Part shown: positions 19,001-28,580 of the stretch, piece after piece
Layout: each line of letters starts with the position of its first letter
Position numbering within the stretch: position 1 is the stretch's first letter
Assembly: GCA_030262725.1 (NCBI GenBank)
Contig: JAJSZS010000001.1
Span: 1-64,000, forward strand
From: Candidatus Desulfofervidus auxilii
GTDB lineage: Bacteria; Desulfobacterota; Desulfofervidia; Desulfofervidales; Desulfofervidaceae
DNA: 64,000 nt
Direction: 5' to 3'
Made by a program: the position numbers and the translations under genes
Notes under the pieces: model-generated
Told to the model about the DNA's origin: nothing
Seen by the model: only the letters and a program-made list of their open reading frames with translations
Database searches by the model: none

Positions 19001-19446
19001 AAGAGGAAATTGAACCAGAGTTAAAATTACCTATTATGGCATATATTCCAGAGTCTTATGTGCCTGATGAAAATCAACGCATTATTTTTTATCGCCGTTT
19101 AAGTCAAGTAAAAGATGAAGAGGAATTAAAGGAATTAGAAAAAGAAATGATAGATAGATATGGTCAACTGCCTAAAGTAGTAGAAAATCTTTTTCAACTT
19201 TTACACTTGAAGCTTTTCTGTCGGCAATTTAGAATCAGTCGTCTTTATACAAAAAATGGATGGTTAAAAATTGTGTTTGAAAAAGAGACTCCTATTTCTT
19301 CTGAAAAAATGGTAAAATTTCTTTCTGAGCGTCCTAGCTATCGTTTTAATCCTAAAGGGGAATTGGAGATACCTTTAAGGCATGAAGATATATTAAAAAA
19401 GGCAAAAAAGGTGTTAGTAGCTCTTAAGGAAGTGATAAATGTATAG
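16060..19446 (+). CDS. mfd: Transcription-repair coupling factor
   Basis: A 1128-aa protein. The N-terminal UvrB-like region contains SVRGNIIDIF. The RNA-polymerase-interacting domain begins near residue 460 (LKEGDLLVHVEHGIGRYIGL). The RecG-type translocase has Walker A GDVGFGKTE near residue 618, DEEHRFGVRQ near 716 and the QTGR-like motif HLRGRVGRS near 895. The TRCF C-terminal domain is present (YIPESYVPDENQRIIFYRRL). It removes stalled RNA polymerase from lesions and recruits UvrA. No Shine-Dalgarno precedes the ATG; a TAATAT lies 7 nt upstream. Confidence 0.97.
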   Translation: MINLLIKHLSNYSKICLCGLEGSALAYILAKLQNVFKRPFLIISPDIDKAQKLSEALNFFLSSKIFSPLEQKVFLLPEELLLPYTGISPRPEIIAKQFNALFGLLNIENPIVITTPRMLMSFFMPIDVFKERTQIYEKGEELEREKFINFLQTLGYEHLSIVESPGEFSVRGNIIDIFCPLYFLPLRLEFFGDILESIRLFNPVTQRSEYHLNEFILIPANPIPYQEDAFKKAYKRFKIPILEAPLHQPGIEDFFPLFYEKTNTLFDYLPKETIFCLLEPENIEKRAEEFEKKLKIHLEELSHEKRPYLPFELTAISFKTIKNEIKFKKQILIYSLPILKKLPTVEFKSKMPFSHILPKEKYLYFRSYLENWLKEGYSINLIASDKYSKKQLTSLIESWGFSFSLKTSPLESAPGINIYCGNLSEGFEFPEEKVVFLGENDWRTKERIVIEKNKEDFLPVSSFEDLKEGDLLVHVEHGIGRYIGLKTITSGGITGDFLVIEYQGGDKLYLPVDRLHLVHKYRGIEDKIPPLDRLGGRTWNRTKQQVKKAVEKVAKELLELYAKRLAQPGYAFSPPDSLFYQFVESFPYPETPDQQRSINEILEDMMCPRPMERLLCGDVGFGKTEVAIRAAFKAVLDGKQVAVLVPTTILAEQHYLTFKERLKDFPVNIACLSRFRSSKEQKDILQRLKKGEIDIIIGTHRILQKDVIFKDLGLLIIDEEHRFGVRQKEHLKTLKSNVDVLSLSATPIPRTLYLSLLGIRDLSIIETPPPGRRPIMTYLAKFNPLLIKDVIKREVERGGQVFFVHPRVKGIPGLARFLKKLLPEIRLGIAHGQMSERKLENEMLKFLKHEIDVLLCTNIIESGLDIPNANTIIINRADLFGLAQLYHLRGRVGRSHRQAYAYLLVPGKKLITKEAQKRLRALLTYTELSSGYKLALYDLKLRGAGQILGTAQSGHIAAVGYEMYLELLQKAVKALKGESLKEEIEPELKLPIMAYIPESYVPDENQRIIFYRRLSQVKDEEELKELEKEMIDRYGQLPKVVENLFQLLHLKLFCRQFRISRLYTKNGWLKIVFEKETPISSEKMVKFLSERPSYRFNPKGELEIPLRHEDILKKAKKVLVALKEVINV

Positions 19447-20482
19447 ACTTTCTGATTATGATTATTTTTTACCAAAAGAATTAATCGCTCAAGAACCTCC
19501 AGAAAGAAGAGAAAAAGCAAGGCTTTTAATTTTAAATAAAAAAACTGGTGAAATAATACATACAAAATTTTCCCAAATTATAGATTTTTTAAATAAAAAT
19601 GATGTGCTCGTTATAAATGATACAAGGGTTATTCCTGCTCGTCTTATTGGAAGGAAGATTACAGGTGGTAAAGTAGAAATATTATTACTTTCTTTTGATC
19701 CTATAAAAGTAAAAGATAAAGTCTTTACTACTGAAGCACTTTTAAAAGCATCTCGTGCTCCTAAACCTGGACAATACATTTATTTTGAAAATGGATTAAA
19801 GGCAGAAGTTTTGAGTTATGATAAAGGAAAGGTAATCTTGCGTTTTATTGCAGATTGTCCATTTTATGAGATATTAAATAAGATTGGTCGAATTCCTCTT
19901 CCTCCTTATATTAAAAGAGAAGATAGACCAGAGGATAGAAAAAATTATCAAACAGTTTATGCTGCTAAAAATGGTTCTGTAGCAGCACCTACTGCAGGTC
20001 TTCATTTTACTAAAGAATTATTAAATGCTATTTCTGCTAAAGGAATAGAGATTGTCCGTCTTACTCTTCATGTAGGCTATGGTACTTTTTTGCCAGTAAA
20101 AGTAGATGATATAAGGAAGCATAAAATGCATGGAGAAACTTATGAAATTTCAGAAGAGGCAGCCAATGCTTTAAATCATGCTTTAAAATTAAAAAAAAGG
20201 ATTATTGCAGTTGGTACAACTAGCACAAGACTTTTAGAATATCAAATGACAAAATATGGTGAAATTAAGCCAGAAAAGGGTATTTGTGATTTGTTTATCT
20301 ATCCTGGATATAAATTTAAAATTGTTAAAGCTATGATTACAAACTTTCATTTGCCAAAATCTACTTTAATTATGCTTGTTTCTGCATTTGCTGGTCGTGA
20401 TTTAATTTTTAAAGCCTATCATGAAGCAATTAAAAGGCAATATCGATTTTATAGTTATGGTGATGCCATGTTTATCATTTAA
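19439..20482 (+). CDS. queA: S-adenosylmethionine:tRNA ribosyltransferase-isomerase
   Basis: A 347-aa enzyme that converts preQ1 in tRNA to epoxyqueuosine using SAM. Family motifs are DYFLPKELIAQEPPERREKARLL at the start, NDTRVIPARL, AAPTAGLHFT and HKMHGETYEIS. It overlaps mfd by 8 bp and the tgt start region by about 20 bp. Together with tgt it forms the queuosine pathway pair, here cotranscribed with yajC-secD-secF as in many bacteria. Confidence 0.96.
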   Translation: MYRLSDYDYFLPKELIAQEPPERREKARLLILNKKTGEIIHTKFSQIIDFLNKNDVLVINDTRVIPARLIGRKITGGKVEILLLSFDPIKVKDKVFTTEALLKASRAPKPGQYIYFENGLKAEVLSYDKGKVILRFIADCPFYEILNKIGRIPLPPYIKREDRPEDRKNYQTVYAAKNGSVAAPTAGLHFTKELLNAISAKGIEIVRLTLHVGYGTFLPVKVDDIRKHKMHGETYEISEEAANALNHALKLKKRIIAVGTTSTRLLEYQMTKYGEIKPEKGICDLFIYPGYKFKIVKAMITNFHLPKSTLIMLVSAFAGRDLIFKAYHEAIKRQYRFYSYGDAMFII

Positions 20483-21617
20483 AGGTAATTCTTTAACATT
20501 TTATGTTGAAGCAAGAGATGGACAGGCAAGAGCAGGTATTTTAGAAACACCTCATGGTATTATTCATACACCTGTTTTTATGCCTGTTGGTACACTCGCT
20601 AGTGTTAAAGCGCTTACTCCAGAAGATTTAAAAGAAATCGGAGTGGAAATTATTTTAGGTAATACTTATCATCTTTATCTTCGTCCTGGTATAGAATTGA
20701 TTGCACAATTTAATGGACTGCATCAATTTATGCACTGGGATAGACCAATTTTAACTGATAGTGGTGGTTTCCAAATTTATAGTCTTGCAGCTAAAAGAAA
20801 AATCACAGAAGAAGGTGTATTTTTCCGCTCTCATATAGATGGCTCTTTACATTTTCTTACACCAGAAAAAGTAATAGCTATTCAGGAAACATTTGGAGCA
20901 GATATTATTACATGTTTTGATGAATGTATGCCTTATCCAATAGATTATGATTATGCAAAAAAATCTTTGGAGCTTACTTTACGTTGGGCAAAACGTTGTA
21001 AAATAGCTCATCATAAGGAACAGGCTCTTTTTGGTATTGTACAGGGTGGGGTTTTTTTAGATCTTCGTCGTGAAGGGGCAGAAAGATTAATAGAGATGGG
21101 CTTTGATGGTTATGCTATAGGTGGATTAAGTGTAGGAGAACCAAAGGAAAGGATGTGGGAAGTAATAGAAACAATGGATGAGGTTTTGCCATTCAATCAG
21201 CCTCGTTATGCTATGGGGATTGGATTGCCTGAGGATATAGTTGAAAGTGTGTGGAGAGGAGTAGATATGTTTGACTGTGTAGTGCCTACTCGCCATGCTC
21301 GCACTGGTACACTTTTTACTTCTTTTGGTCGTCTTGTTATTCGACATGCCTGTTATGCTAAAGATGAACGTCCTATTGATGAAAATTGCAATTGTTATGT
21401 CTGTAGACATTATAGTCGGGCTTATCTTAGACATCTTTTTTTAAATAAAGAAATATTAGCATATCGTTTAAATAGTTATCATAATATTTATTATTTTATT
21501 AATCTTATGAAAGAAATAAGAGAGGCAATTTTAAAAGGATGTCTTGCGGAATTTAAAAAAACATTTTATGAAAGACGAAATCAAAATAAGGAGGAAATGA
21601 CTAATGGAATTTTTTAA
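20463..21617 (+). CDS. tgt: Queuine/preQ1 tRNA-guanine transglycosylase
   Basis: A 384-aa enzyme exchanging the guanine at tRNA position 34 for preQ1. It shows DGQARAGILETPHG, ILTDSGGFQIYSL with the catalytic aspartate, FDECMPYP, VVPTRHARTG and the zinc site CNCYVCRHYSRAYLRHL near the C-terminus. The start is not certain: in-frame starts at 20421, 20457 and 20463 all lie inside queA. 20463 is chosen because family members have only a short extension before the DGxARAG motif. Confidence 0.95.
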   Translation: MPCLSFKGNSLTFYVEARDGQARAGILETPHGIIHTPVFMPVGTLASVKALTPEDLKEIGVEIILGNTYHLYLRPGIELIAQFNGLHQFMHWDRPILTDSGGFQIYSLAAKRKITEEGVFFRSHIDGSLHFLTPEKVIAIQETFGADIITCFDECMPYPIDYDYAKKSLELTLRWAKRCKIAHHKEQALFGIVQGGVFLDLRREGAERLIEMGFDGYAIGGLSVGEPKERMWEVIETMDEVLPFNQPRYAMGIGLPEDIVESVWRGVDMFDCVVPTRHARTGTLFTSFGRLVIRHACYAKDERPIDENCNCYVCRHYSRAYLRHLFLNKEILAYRLNSYHNIYYFINLMKEIREAILKGCLAEFKKTFYERRNQNKEEMTNGIF

Positions 21618-21939
21618 TTTGGCTTGGGCAATGGCTTCACCCCAACAGGGTAGTCCTCAAGACGGGGGAAGTATTTTGGCTGCCTTTTTACCTCTTCTTA
21701 TTATATTTGCCATTTTTTATTTTTTGCTCATTCGTCCTCAACAGAAACAAGCTAAAAAACACAGAGAGCTTTTACAGAATTTGAAAAAAGGTGATTGGGT
21801 AGTGACTGCTGGTGGATTGCGTGGCCGAGTAATAAATGTGACAGATACAGTAGTAACACTTGAGCTTCCACCAGATAATGTAAAGGTAAAAATCACTAAG
21901 AATTATGTAATGGGATTGCTTAAGCCAGAAAGCGAATAA
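21604..21939 (+). CDS. yajC: Preprotein translocase subunit YajC
   Basis: A 111-aa protein with one membrane helix (LAAFLPLLIIFAIFYFLLIRP), the conserved RPQQKQAKKHRELLQNLKKG and VVTAGGLRGRV segments. AAGGAGG precedes the ATG, and the gene overlaps the tgt 3' end by 14 bp. It associates with SecDF to assist protein export, and its two partners follow immediately. Confidence 0.96.
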   Translation: MEFFNLAWAMASPQQGSPQDGGSILAAFLPLLIIFAIFYFLLIRPQQKQAKKHRELLQNLKKGDWVVTAGGLRGRVINVTDTVVTLELPPDNVKVKITKNYVMGLLKPESE

Positions 21940-21947
21940 AAATTAAG

Positions 21948-23546
21948 ATGAAGAGGCTTAAGTGGCGTGGTTTAATAGTAATATGTGTTTTGATTTTGGC
22001 AATAATTTATTTAATCCCTACTTTTGTAAGTGAATTGCCTTCATGGTGGAAGGAATTTTTACCACAAAATAAAATTCAATTAGGTCTTGATCTAAAAGGT
22101 GGTATTCATTTAGTACTTGGAGTAAAGGCAGAAGAGGCAGTTAAAACAAGTGTAGATAATTTGGCTGATGAGATAGAGACAAATTTAAGAGAAGAAAAAT
22201 TACCCTATTTAGAAGTAAAAAGAGAAGGCTTAAAGGATATTAAAGTTATACTTGTAAGAAAAGAAGATGTGGAACATTTTAAAAAGATTATTGAAGAAAA
22301 AATACCAGACCTTCTTTGTAAAGGTGCCGAAAGAAAAGATAGACTAGAGATAGTGAAGTTAAGTTTAAAATCTGAGAGAGAAGGTGAGATAAAAAGAATG
22401 GCTATTGTTCAGGTATTAGAGACTATCAGAAATAGAATAGATCAATTTGGTGTAGCAGAGCCTGATATACGTCTTCAAGGTAGGGAAAGGATTTTAGTTC
22501 AGTTGCCAGGGATAAAAGACCCACAAAGGGCAATAAATATCATTAGTCGTACAGCTAGACTTGAATTTAAGTTATTGGCAGAAGAAGCTAGTATAGAGGA
22601 GGCTTTAAAAGGTAATATTCCACCTGGTTGTGAAATTCTTTATGGTATTAAAGAAGACCCACTAACACATAAAAAGATTAAAATTCCTTACCTTGTGAAA
22701 AAACGTACCCTTCTTACTGGAGATTATATTGCAGATGCACGTGTTCTGATTGATCCAGAATTGAATGAGCCATATGTTGCTATTACGTTTAATAAACAAG
22801 GGGCGAGGATTTTTGCTAGAATAACTGAAGCTAATGTAGGTAAAAGATTAGCAATCATTTTAGATAATAGAGTGCATTCTGCTCCAGTAATTAGGGAAAA
22901 AATTCCACATGGTGAAGCGAGGATTACTGGTGCATTTACTTTAGAAGAGGCTAGAGATTTAGCAGTAGTTCTAAGAGCTGGAGCACTACCTGCCCCTATA
23001 AGAATTTTAGAAGAGCGCACAGTAGGGCCTTCTTTAGGTCAAGATTCTATTCGTAAAGGTGTAAAAGCTTCAATTATTGCTGGATCATTGGTAATAATTT
23101 TTATGATAATTTATTATGGTTTTTCTGGTATTATTGCTGATATAGCTTTAATGGTTAATCTTATTTTGCTTTTGGCAGGTCTAGCTATGTTTCAAGCAAC
23201 CCTTACTTTACCAGGTATTGCAGGTATTGCTTTAACTATTGGGATGGCGGTGGATGCTAATGTGCTTATTTTTGAACGTATTCGAGAAGAATTGCGTTTA
23301 GGACGTACAATTCGTTCAGCTATAGAGGCTGGATATCGTAAAGCTTTTTGGACTATTTTTGATGCTAATACTACTACTTTACTAACAGCTTTAATTCTTT
23401 TTCAATTTGGTACAGGTCCAGTAAAAGGTTTTGCTGTTACTTTAAGTTTAGGTATTTTGGCTAATATGTTTACAGCTGTTTTTATGTCCAAAGTAATTTT
23501 TGATTATTTAATTTATCGGTTTAATATGAGAAAATTGAGTATTTAG
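21948..23546 (+). CDS. secD: Protein translocase subunit SecD
   Basis: A 532-aa inner-membrane protein. An N-terminal helix precedes [15 protein letters not shown], then the large periplasmic region with [15 protein letters not shown] and the SecD signature [30 protein letters not shown], and finally the RND-type membrane domain ([19 protein letters not shown]). It uses the proton motive force to pull substrates out of the translocon. It starts 8 bp after yajC and is followed 11 bp later by secF. Confidence 0.97.
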   Translation: MKRLKWRGLIVICVLILAIIYLIPTFVSELPSWWKEFLPQNKIQLGLDLKGGIHLVLGVKAEEAVKTSVDNLADEIETNLREEKLPYLEVKREGLKDIKVILVRKEDVEHFKKIIEEKIPDLLCKGAERKDRLEIVKLSLKSEREGEIKRMAIVQVLETIRNRIDQFGVAEPDIRLQGRERILVQLPGIKDPQRAINIISRTARLEFKLLAEEASIEEALKGNIPPGCEILYGIKEDPLTHKKIKIPYLVKKRTLLTGDYIADARVLIDPELNEPYVAITFNKQGARIFARITEANVGKRLAIILDNRVHSAPVIREKIPHGEARITGAFTLEEARDLAVVLRAGALPAPIRILEERTVGPSLGQDSIRKGVKASIIAGSLVIIFMIIYYGFSGIIADIALMVNLILLLAGLAMFQATLTLPGIAGIALTIGMAVDANVLIFERIREELRLGRTIRSAIEAGYRKAFWTIFDANTTTLLTALILFQFGTGPVKGFAVTLSLGILANMFTAVFMSKVIFDYLIYRFNMRKLSI

Positions 23547-23557
23547 GGATAAAAAAT

Positions 23558-24628
23558 ATGGGATTAACATTAATTAAATCTGATATTAATATTGATTTCC
23601 TCCGTTGGCGCAACTGGGCTATAAGTCTTTCACTTTTTATTATATTTGTTGGATTAATCTCTCTCATACTAAGAGGTGGCCCTAAATATGGTATTGATTT
23701 TGCTGGAGGAACGTTGATTCAGATTAAATTTTTTAAACCTGTTAAGATAGATATGATTCGAGAGGTATTAAAAGGACTTAAAATTAAAGATGTAACAGTA
23801 CAACGTTTTGGTAAAATAGAAGAAAATGAATATCTTATTCGTATGCCTTTAGCTATTGATAGCTTAAAACGGATTTCTGAATCTCTTAAAGAAGTTTTAG
23901 AAGAAAAACTTGGTAAAAATAGTGTTGAAATAAGACGGGTTGAAATGGTAGGCCCAAAAGTTGGGAAAGATTTAAGAAGAAAGGCACTTTTAGCCCTTTT
24001 TTATGCTGTTTTAATCATTGGTATATATATTTCAGGTCGATTTGAAATGAAATGGGGGACAAGCCTTATTATGGCAGCAGCTTTATTTGGTGTTGTTTAT
24101 ATATTTTTGCTTCTAAAAGCACCTCTTTCATTTTTGGTTCTTATTGCTTTTATTACTACGCTTTTCCTCTATGCTCTGCTTAATTTGCGTTTTGCTTTAG
24201 GTGCCATTTTGGCACTTGTTCATGATGTTCTTATTACATTAGGTATATTTTCCCTTTTAAATAAAGAAATAGACCTTTTAATTGTAGCTGCATTTCTTAC
24301 CATTATTGGTTATTCTTTAAATGATACTATTGTTGTTTTTGATCGTATTCGTGAAAATATGCGAAAAGCAACAAAGGAAAGGTTTACTTCAATAATCAAC
24401 CGTAGTATTAATGAAACGCTTAGCCGTACAGTTCTTACTTCAGGTACCACTTTAATGGCTTTACTTGCTTTATATCTTTTTGGTGGTGGTGTAATTCATA
24501 ATTTTGCTTTTGCTCTTTTAATCGGTGTTATAGCAGGTACATATTCTTCTATATTTATTGCTAGCCCTGTTCTTAGTTTATTGGAGGGAAGACAATTATT
24601 TTTATTAAAAACTAAAAAAGCGAGGTAA
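23558..24628 (+). CDS. secF: Protein translocase subunit SecF
   Basis: A 356-aa partner of SecD. It has the [15 protein letters not shown] motif, the [18 protein letters not shown] segment leading into five membrane helices, and the [12 protein letters not shown] motif near residue 262. Its length is slightly above the usual 300-330 residues. It is the last Sec gene of the operon; the LysM protein gene starts 3 bp later. Confidence 0.97.
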   Translation: MGLTLIKSDINIDFLRWRNWAISLSLFIIFVGLISLILRGGPKYGIDFAGGTLIQIKFFKPVKIDMIREVLKGLKIKDVTVQRFGKIEENEYLIRMPLAIDSLKRISESLKEVLEEKLGKNSVEIRRVEMVGPKVGKDLRRKALLALFYAVLIIGIYISGRFEMKWGTSLIMAAALFGVVYIFLLLKAPLSFLVLIAFITTLFLYALLNLRFALGAILALVHDVLITLGIFSLLNKEIDLLIVAAFLTIIGYSLNDTIVVFDRIRENMRKATKERFTSIINRSINETLSRTVLTSGTTLMALLALYLFGGGVIHNFAFALLIGVIAGTYSSIFIASPVLSLLEGRQLFLLKTKKAR

Positions 24629-24631
24629 GCT

Positions 24632-25555
24632 ATGAGAAAGTTTATTATTTTTTTTATTTTTTTAGGATGTTTTGTTTTCTCTTTATCAGCAGATGAGCTT
24701 TATGTTGTTAAGAGGGGAGATACACTGTGGGATATATGTGAGAAGTATTATCAAGATCCATTTTTATGGCCAAAACTCTGGCAAATTAATCCTCAAATAA
24801 CGAATCCTCATTGGATTTATCCAGGTGATGTTTTATGTCTTAAAGAAACACCAGAAGCACTTATTGAAGCAACTAAAAAGATAGAAGGGCAAAAGAAAAA
24901 AGAAATTTCTTTTGATTGGCGTTATTTAGAAGCAGTAGGTTATTTATTACCTTATAAGGAAAAATCAATGGGTGAAATTATAAAGGCAGTGGGTGAGGAC
25001 AAAGTTATTTTAGGTCAAGGAGATAAAGTATTTATAAGATTTAAAGAAAATGTTAAGCCAAAATTAGGTACTATTTGGACTATATTTCGCATTTCACCAG
25101 TAATAAAGCATCCTGTTACTGGAAAAAATGTTGGTTATATTCATGAAATACTTGGCACGGTTAAATTGACTCATATTTATCAAGATATGGTAAAAGCACA
25201 AATTGTTCGTTCTTATGATGTTATTTATGTTGGAGATTATTTAAAACCTTATGAAGCTTTTAAGCTATTTTCCATTTCCAATGAAAAGCCTAAAAATATT
25301 AAGGCTTATATTGTAGCAAGTAGAGCAAAAATTACTGAAATTGGTTGGCCTGAAGTAGTTTATATTGATGCGGGAGAAGAACAGGGATTAAAGCCAGGTC
25401 AAATTTTAGATATCTTTCGTGAAAAGAAAAATTTTCCTCCTTTACCTCTTGGCCAAGTTCTTATTATCCATGTTACTCCAAAAACAGCCACTGCTATTAT
25501 ACTAAAATCAAAATATCCATTTCACAGTGGTGACTTAGTAACAGCCTTAAAATAA
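24632..25555 (+). CDS. Exported LysM-domain protein
   Basis: A 307-aa protein with a signal peptide (MRKFIIFFIFLGCFVFSLSA) and one LysM domain directly after it (YVVKRGDTLWDICEKYYQDP with NPHWIYPGDVLCL). The remainder, about residues 95-305, is a beta-rich region (LGQGDKVFIRF, YIDAGEEQGLKPGQILDIF) found C-terminal to LysM in many delta-proteobacterial proteins. LysM binds peptidoglycan glycan strands, so it probably sits on the cell wall in the periplasm. Its stop overlaps the dprA start by one base. Confidence 0.85.
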   Translation: MRKFIIFFIFLGCFVFSLSADELYVVKRGDTLWDICEKYYQDPFLWPKLWQINPQITNPHWIYPGDVLCLKETPEALIEATKKIEGQKKKEISFDWRYLEAVGYLLPYKEKSMGEIIKAVGEDKVILGQGDKVFIRFKENVKPKLGTIWTIFRISPVIKHPVTGKNVGYIHEILGTVKLTHIYQDMVKAQIVRSYDVIYVGDYLKPYEAFKLFSISNEKPKNIKAYIVASRAKITEIGWPEVVYIDAGEEQGLKPGQILDIFREKKNFPPLPLGQVLIIHVTPKTATAIILKSKYPFHSGDLVTALK

Positions 25556-26604
25556 TGGATCTTTATTGGCTGGCATTACCATTTCTGCCAAGGATAGGAA
25601 ATCAGACTTGGATGAAATTATTAAACCACTTTGGCTCTCCAAAGGAGATCTTTTCTGTTCCTGCTAAAGAACTTAAATTTTTTGGATTACATGAGGAGAC
25701 AATTAAAATCATTATCTCTGGACAATGGAAGAAAAAAGCTGAAGCTCTTTTTAAAAAAATAAAAAATTTGGGATTAGAAATTATTACTTATAATGATGAT
25801 AAATATCCAAAATTATTGAAAGAAATTTTTGATCCACCTCTTATATTATATATTAAAGGGAATAAAGATTTATTAAATACTACTTGTATAGCAATTGTTG
25901 GTACAAGGAGAGCTAGTTTTTATGGGATAAAAATGGCTACAAAATTGGCTATTGGCTTGGCTGAATCTGGTATAACAGTTGTTAGTGGTCTTGCCCGTGG
26001 AATTGATGCAGCTGCTCATAAAGGAGCTCTTCAAGCCAAAGGGAAAACTATAGCTGTTTTAGGTTGTGGCTTAGATGTAATTTATCCAAAAGAAAATGAA
26101 AAACTCTTTAATGAAATTGCTGAAAAAGGAGCTCTTATTTCTGAATTTTTGCCAGGCACACCACCTTTAGCACATAATTTCCCTATACGTAATCGGATTA
26201 TAAGTGGTCTTTCATTAGGAGTGGTTGTTGTAGAAGCTGCTTTAAAAAGTGGTTCTTTGATTACTGCTAATCTTGCGTTAGAACAAGGGAAAGAAGTATT
26301 TGCTGTACCAGGCCCAATAGATGAATCCCGTAAAGGGACTCATAATTTGCTTAAACAAGGAGCAAAACTAGTAGAGGATGTCTCAGATATCTTAGAGGAA
26401 TTTCATTTTTATTCAAAAACAGTTACTTTAAATTTAGATCCTTTACAAGAAAAAATCCTTTCTCTTTTAGATACACCTAAGACTTTAGAAGAAATAGCCA
26501 TTATTTTAAATGAAAATATTACTAATCTTTCTGCTACTTTGACTTTGCTTGAGGTTCAAGGATTAATAAAACAATTGCCAGGAAAGCAATATATAAAAAT
26601 TTAA
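25555..26604 (+). CDS. dprA: DNA processing protein DprA
   Basis: A 349-aa protein with an N-terminal SAM-like region (LPRIGNQTWMKLLNHFG), the Rossmann-like DNA_processg_A domain (AIVGTRRASFYG, SGLARGIDAAAHKGAL, AVLGCGLDVIYPKEN, GSLITANLALEQGKEVFAVPG) and a C-terminal winged helix of about 60 residues. DprA binds incoming single-stranded DNA and loads RecA during transformation; it is widespread even where competence is unknown. Its ATG overlaps the stop of the LysM gene. Confidence 0.96.
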   Translation: MDLYWLALPFLPRIGNQTWMKLLNHFGSPKEIFSVPAKELKFFGLHEETIKIIISGQWKKKAEALFKKIKNLGLEIITYNDDKYPKLLKEIFDPPLILYIKGNKDLLNTTCIAIVGTRRASFYGIKMATKLAIGLAESGITVVSGLARGIDAAAHKGALQAKGKTIAVLGCGLDVIYPKENEKLFNEIAEKGALISEFLPGTPPLAHNFPIRNRIISGLSLGVVVVEAALKSGSLITANLALEQGKEVFAVPGPIDESRKGTHNLLKQGAKLVEDVSDILEEFHFYSKTVTLNLDPLQEKILSLLDTPKTLEEIAIILNENITNLSATLTLLEVQGLIKQLPGKQYIKI

Positions 26605-26614
26605 GGGGTGAAAT

Positions 26615-27019
26615 ATGAAAGTAGAAGAAATAATGAATACAAAGATAGAATTTATAGAGGCCAATGCTACTGTATATGATGCTATAGAAAAAATGGTTGA
26701 TAAAAGGATCAGATCTTTGGTTGTGAAGCCTAGAGATGAAAATGATGTTTATGGAGTGATAACAGTAAGAGACATAGTTTTTAGAGTTTTAAATAAAAAT
26801 CTTGATCCAAATAAAGTAAAAATAGAAGAAATTGCATCAAAACCTCTAGTATGTGTTGATAAAGATATAGATATAGAGCATGTAATAAAATTGATGGAAA
26901 AATTTAATATTGCAAGGGTTTTTGTATGTGAGAAAGGAAACCTTTTAGGAGTAGTTGCTCTATTAGATGTGATGTCTGGCTCATTAATTAAAAGAGTAAG
27001 AGGGGGATGTATTGCTTAA
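26615..27019 (+). CDS. CBS-domain pair protein
   Basis: A 134-aa protein consisting of two CBS motifs: VEEIMNTKIEFIEANATVYDA with YGVITVRDIVFRVL, and IASKPLVCVDKDIDIEHVIK with LLGVVALLDVMSGSL. Such modules bind adenosine nucleotides and usually regulate a partner. AAGGGG lies before the ATG. The gene overlaps the DUF47 (PhoU-like) gene by 8 bp and the phosphate permease follows, so it is likely a nucleotide sensor for phosphate uptake (inference). Confidence 0.87.
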   Translation: MKVEEIMNTKIEFIEANATVYDAIEKMVDKRIRSLVVKPRDENDVYGVITVRDIVFRVLNKNLDPNKVKIEEIASKPLVCVDKDIDIEHVIKLMEKFNIARVFVCEKGNLLGVVALLDVMSGSLIKRVRGGCIA

Positions 27020-27638
27020 GAAACTATTTTTTGGTGGTAAAATAGAACAAAAAGTTATTGAAAAGATAAAAAAACACATAGAAATACTTTGTTCTGCCTG
27101 TGAAACTTTTAGAATAGCACTTGAAAAGCAAGATAAAAATTTAATATCTAATGTTTTTGAATTGGAAAGAGAAGGAGATATAGTTAGGAGAGAGATTGTT
27201 TCAGATATTTTTATAGGTGCTTTTTTGCCATTTTTACGTCCAAATATATGTAAATTTGTTGAGATAGTAGATAATGCACTTGATGCAGTAGAAGATGCAG
27301 CATTTGAATATTTGGATTTGGAATTAGATGGGGAGATCAGAAGTGATTGTATAAAAATTGCAAATATAAATTTTAAGATGTGTGAAATACTCTCAATTGC
27401 TTTTGAAACATTGCTTACTGGTAAGGATTTAAGAGAAAAAAATTTGGTAATAAGAATTTATGAAAAGAAAATTGATGAGATAAAGCATGATTTGATGAGA
27501 AAATTGAGAGAAAAAGATATAAAAAATTTTTGGGAAGGTAAAATAATTTCAGATTTTATAACATATCTAGCAAATGTTAGTGATATTATTGAAGATGCTA
27601 GTGATTATCTTCAAATAATAAATGTAAGTATGAGATAA
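27012..27638 (+). CDS. DUF47/PhoU-like phosphate transport regulator
   Basis: A 208-aa all-helical protein with the DUF47 pattern: VFELEREGDIVRREIVSDIF, then IVDNALDAVEDAAFEYLDL and a final FITYLANVSDIIEDASDYLQI, which repeats the acidic metal-binding motif of PhoU-type bundles. DUF47 proteins are encoded beside PiT permeases and control them. It overlaps the CBS gene and sits 9 bp before the permease. Confidence 0.88.
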   Translation: MLKKLFFGGKIEQKVIEKIKKHIEILCSACETFRIALEKQDKNLISNVFELEREGDIVRREIVSDIFIGAFLPFLRPNICKFVEIVDNALDAVEDAAFEYLDLELDGEIRSDCIKIANINFKMCEILSIAFETLLTGKDLREKNLVIRIYEKKIDEIKHDLMRKLREKDIKNFWEGKIISDFITYLANVSDIIEDASDYLQIINVSMR

Positions 27639-27647
27639 CATATTTTT

Positions 27648-28580
27648 ATGAAAGAAATTTTCCCAATTATTGCCTGTTGTTTTATTGCCTTTGGTATTGG
27701 TTCAAATGATACATCAAATGCGCTTAGCATATGTATAGGATGTGGAATAATAAATTTTAAAAAAGCTATTTTTTGGTTTGGGTGCTTTGTTTTAATTGGC
27801 ATTTTATTACAAGGACAAAAAGTAATGAAGACAGTTGGTCGAGATATTTTAGAAATAAATTTTTTTATTTTAACCGTATCTTTATTTGTGTCTGCCTTTT
27901 TGATTGTCATTTTTAATTGGAAAAAACTACCACTTTCTACTCATCAAGTGATAATTGGTAGCTTAGTAGGTTCTGGTGTTGCTTTTGATATAGATGTTAA
28001 CTTTTTTTCTTTTTTAAAGATTGCTATTTCATGGGTTATATCTCCTTTAGGCGCATTTTTACTGGCTATGATATTGTATAGAATAATGGAAAAGACAATT
28101 TCTAAATTGCCTTTATTTTATATTGAAAGAGTACTTAAAATCTTATTACTTATGAGTAGCTTACTTATTGCTTATAATACCGGAGCTAATGAGCTTGCTA
28201 CTGTTTTGGGAGGGGTTGTTTATATAGATTTAATCAAAAAGATACAAGCATCATTACTTGGCTCTTTTTTTGTTTTATTAGGAGCATTTTTTTTAAGTCA
28301 TCGAGTAATTGAGACTGTAGGAAAAAAAATAACTGCTTTAGATCCTTATTCTGGATTTGCTGCTCAATTTGGTGCAGGGAGCTGTTTATTGCTTTTTACA
28401 TCTTTTGGAATGCCTATTTCTACAACTTATTGTATTATTGGAGGAATTATAGGAGTTGGGATATTAAAAGGGATAGAAACAGTAAAAATTGAATTAATTA
28501 AAAAGATAATCTTAAGTTTAATTTTAACTCCTATTTTGGCATTTTTAATTTGTTTTTTAATTATAAAAATTTTAAGGTAA
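27648..28580 (+). CDS. PiT-family inorganic phosphate permease
   Basis: A 310-aa permease. Both PiT signature repeats are visible: FGIGSNDTSNALSICIG near residue 18 and YNTGANELATVLGGV near residue 175. LSTHQVIIGSLVGSG and MPISTTYCIIGGIIGVG are the matching second halves. It imports phosphate, usually as a metal-phosphate complex, driven by protons or sodium. With the CBS and DUF47 genes it forms a three-gene module. Its 3' end overlaps the SPOR-protein gene by 9 bp. Confidence 0.93.
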   Translation: MKEIFPIIACCFIAFGIGSNDTSNALSICIGCGIINFKKAIFWFGCFVLIGILLQGQKVMKTVGRDILEINFFILTVSLFVSAFLIVIFNWKKLPLSTHQVIIGSLVGSGVAFDIDVNFFSFLKIAISWVISPLGAFLLAMILYRIMEKTISKLPLFYIERVLKILLLMSSLLIAYNTGANELATVLGGVVYIDLIKKIQASLLGSFFVLLGAFFLSHRVIETVGKKITALDPYSGFAAQFGAGSCLLLFTSFGMPISTTYCIIGGIIGVGILKGIETVKIELIKKIILSLILTPILAFLICFLIIKILR

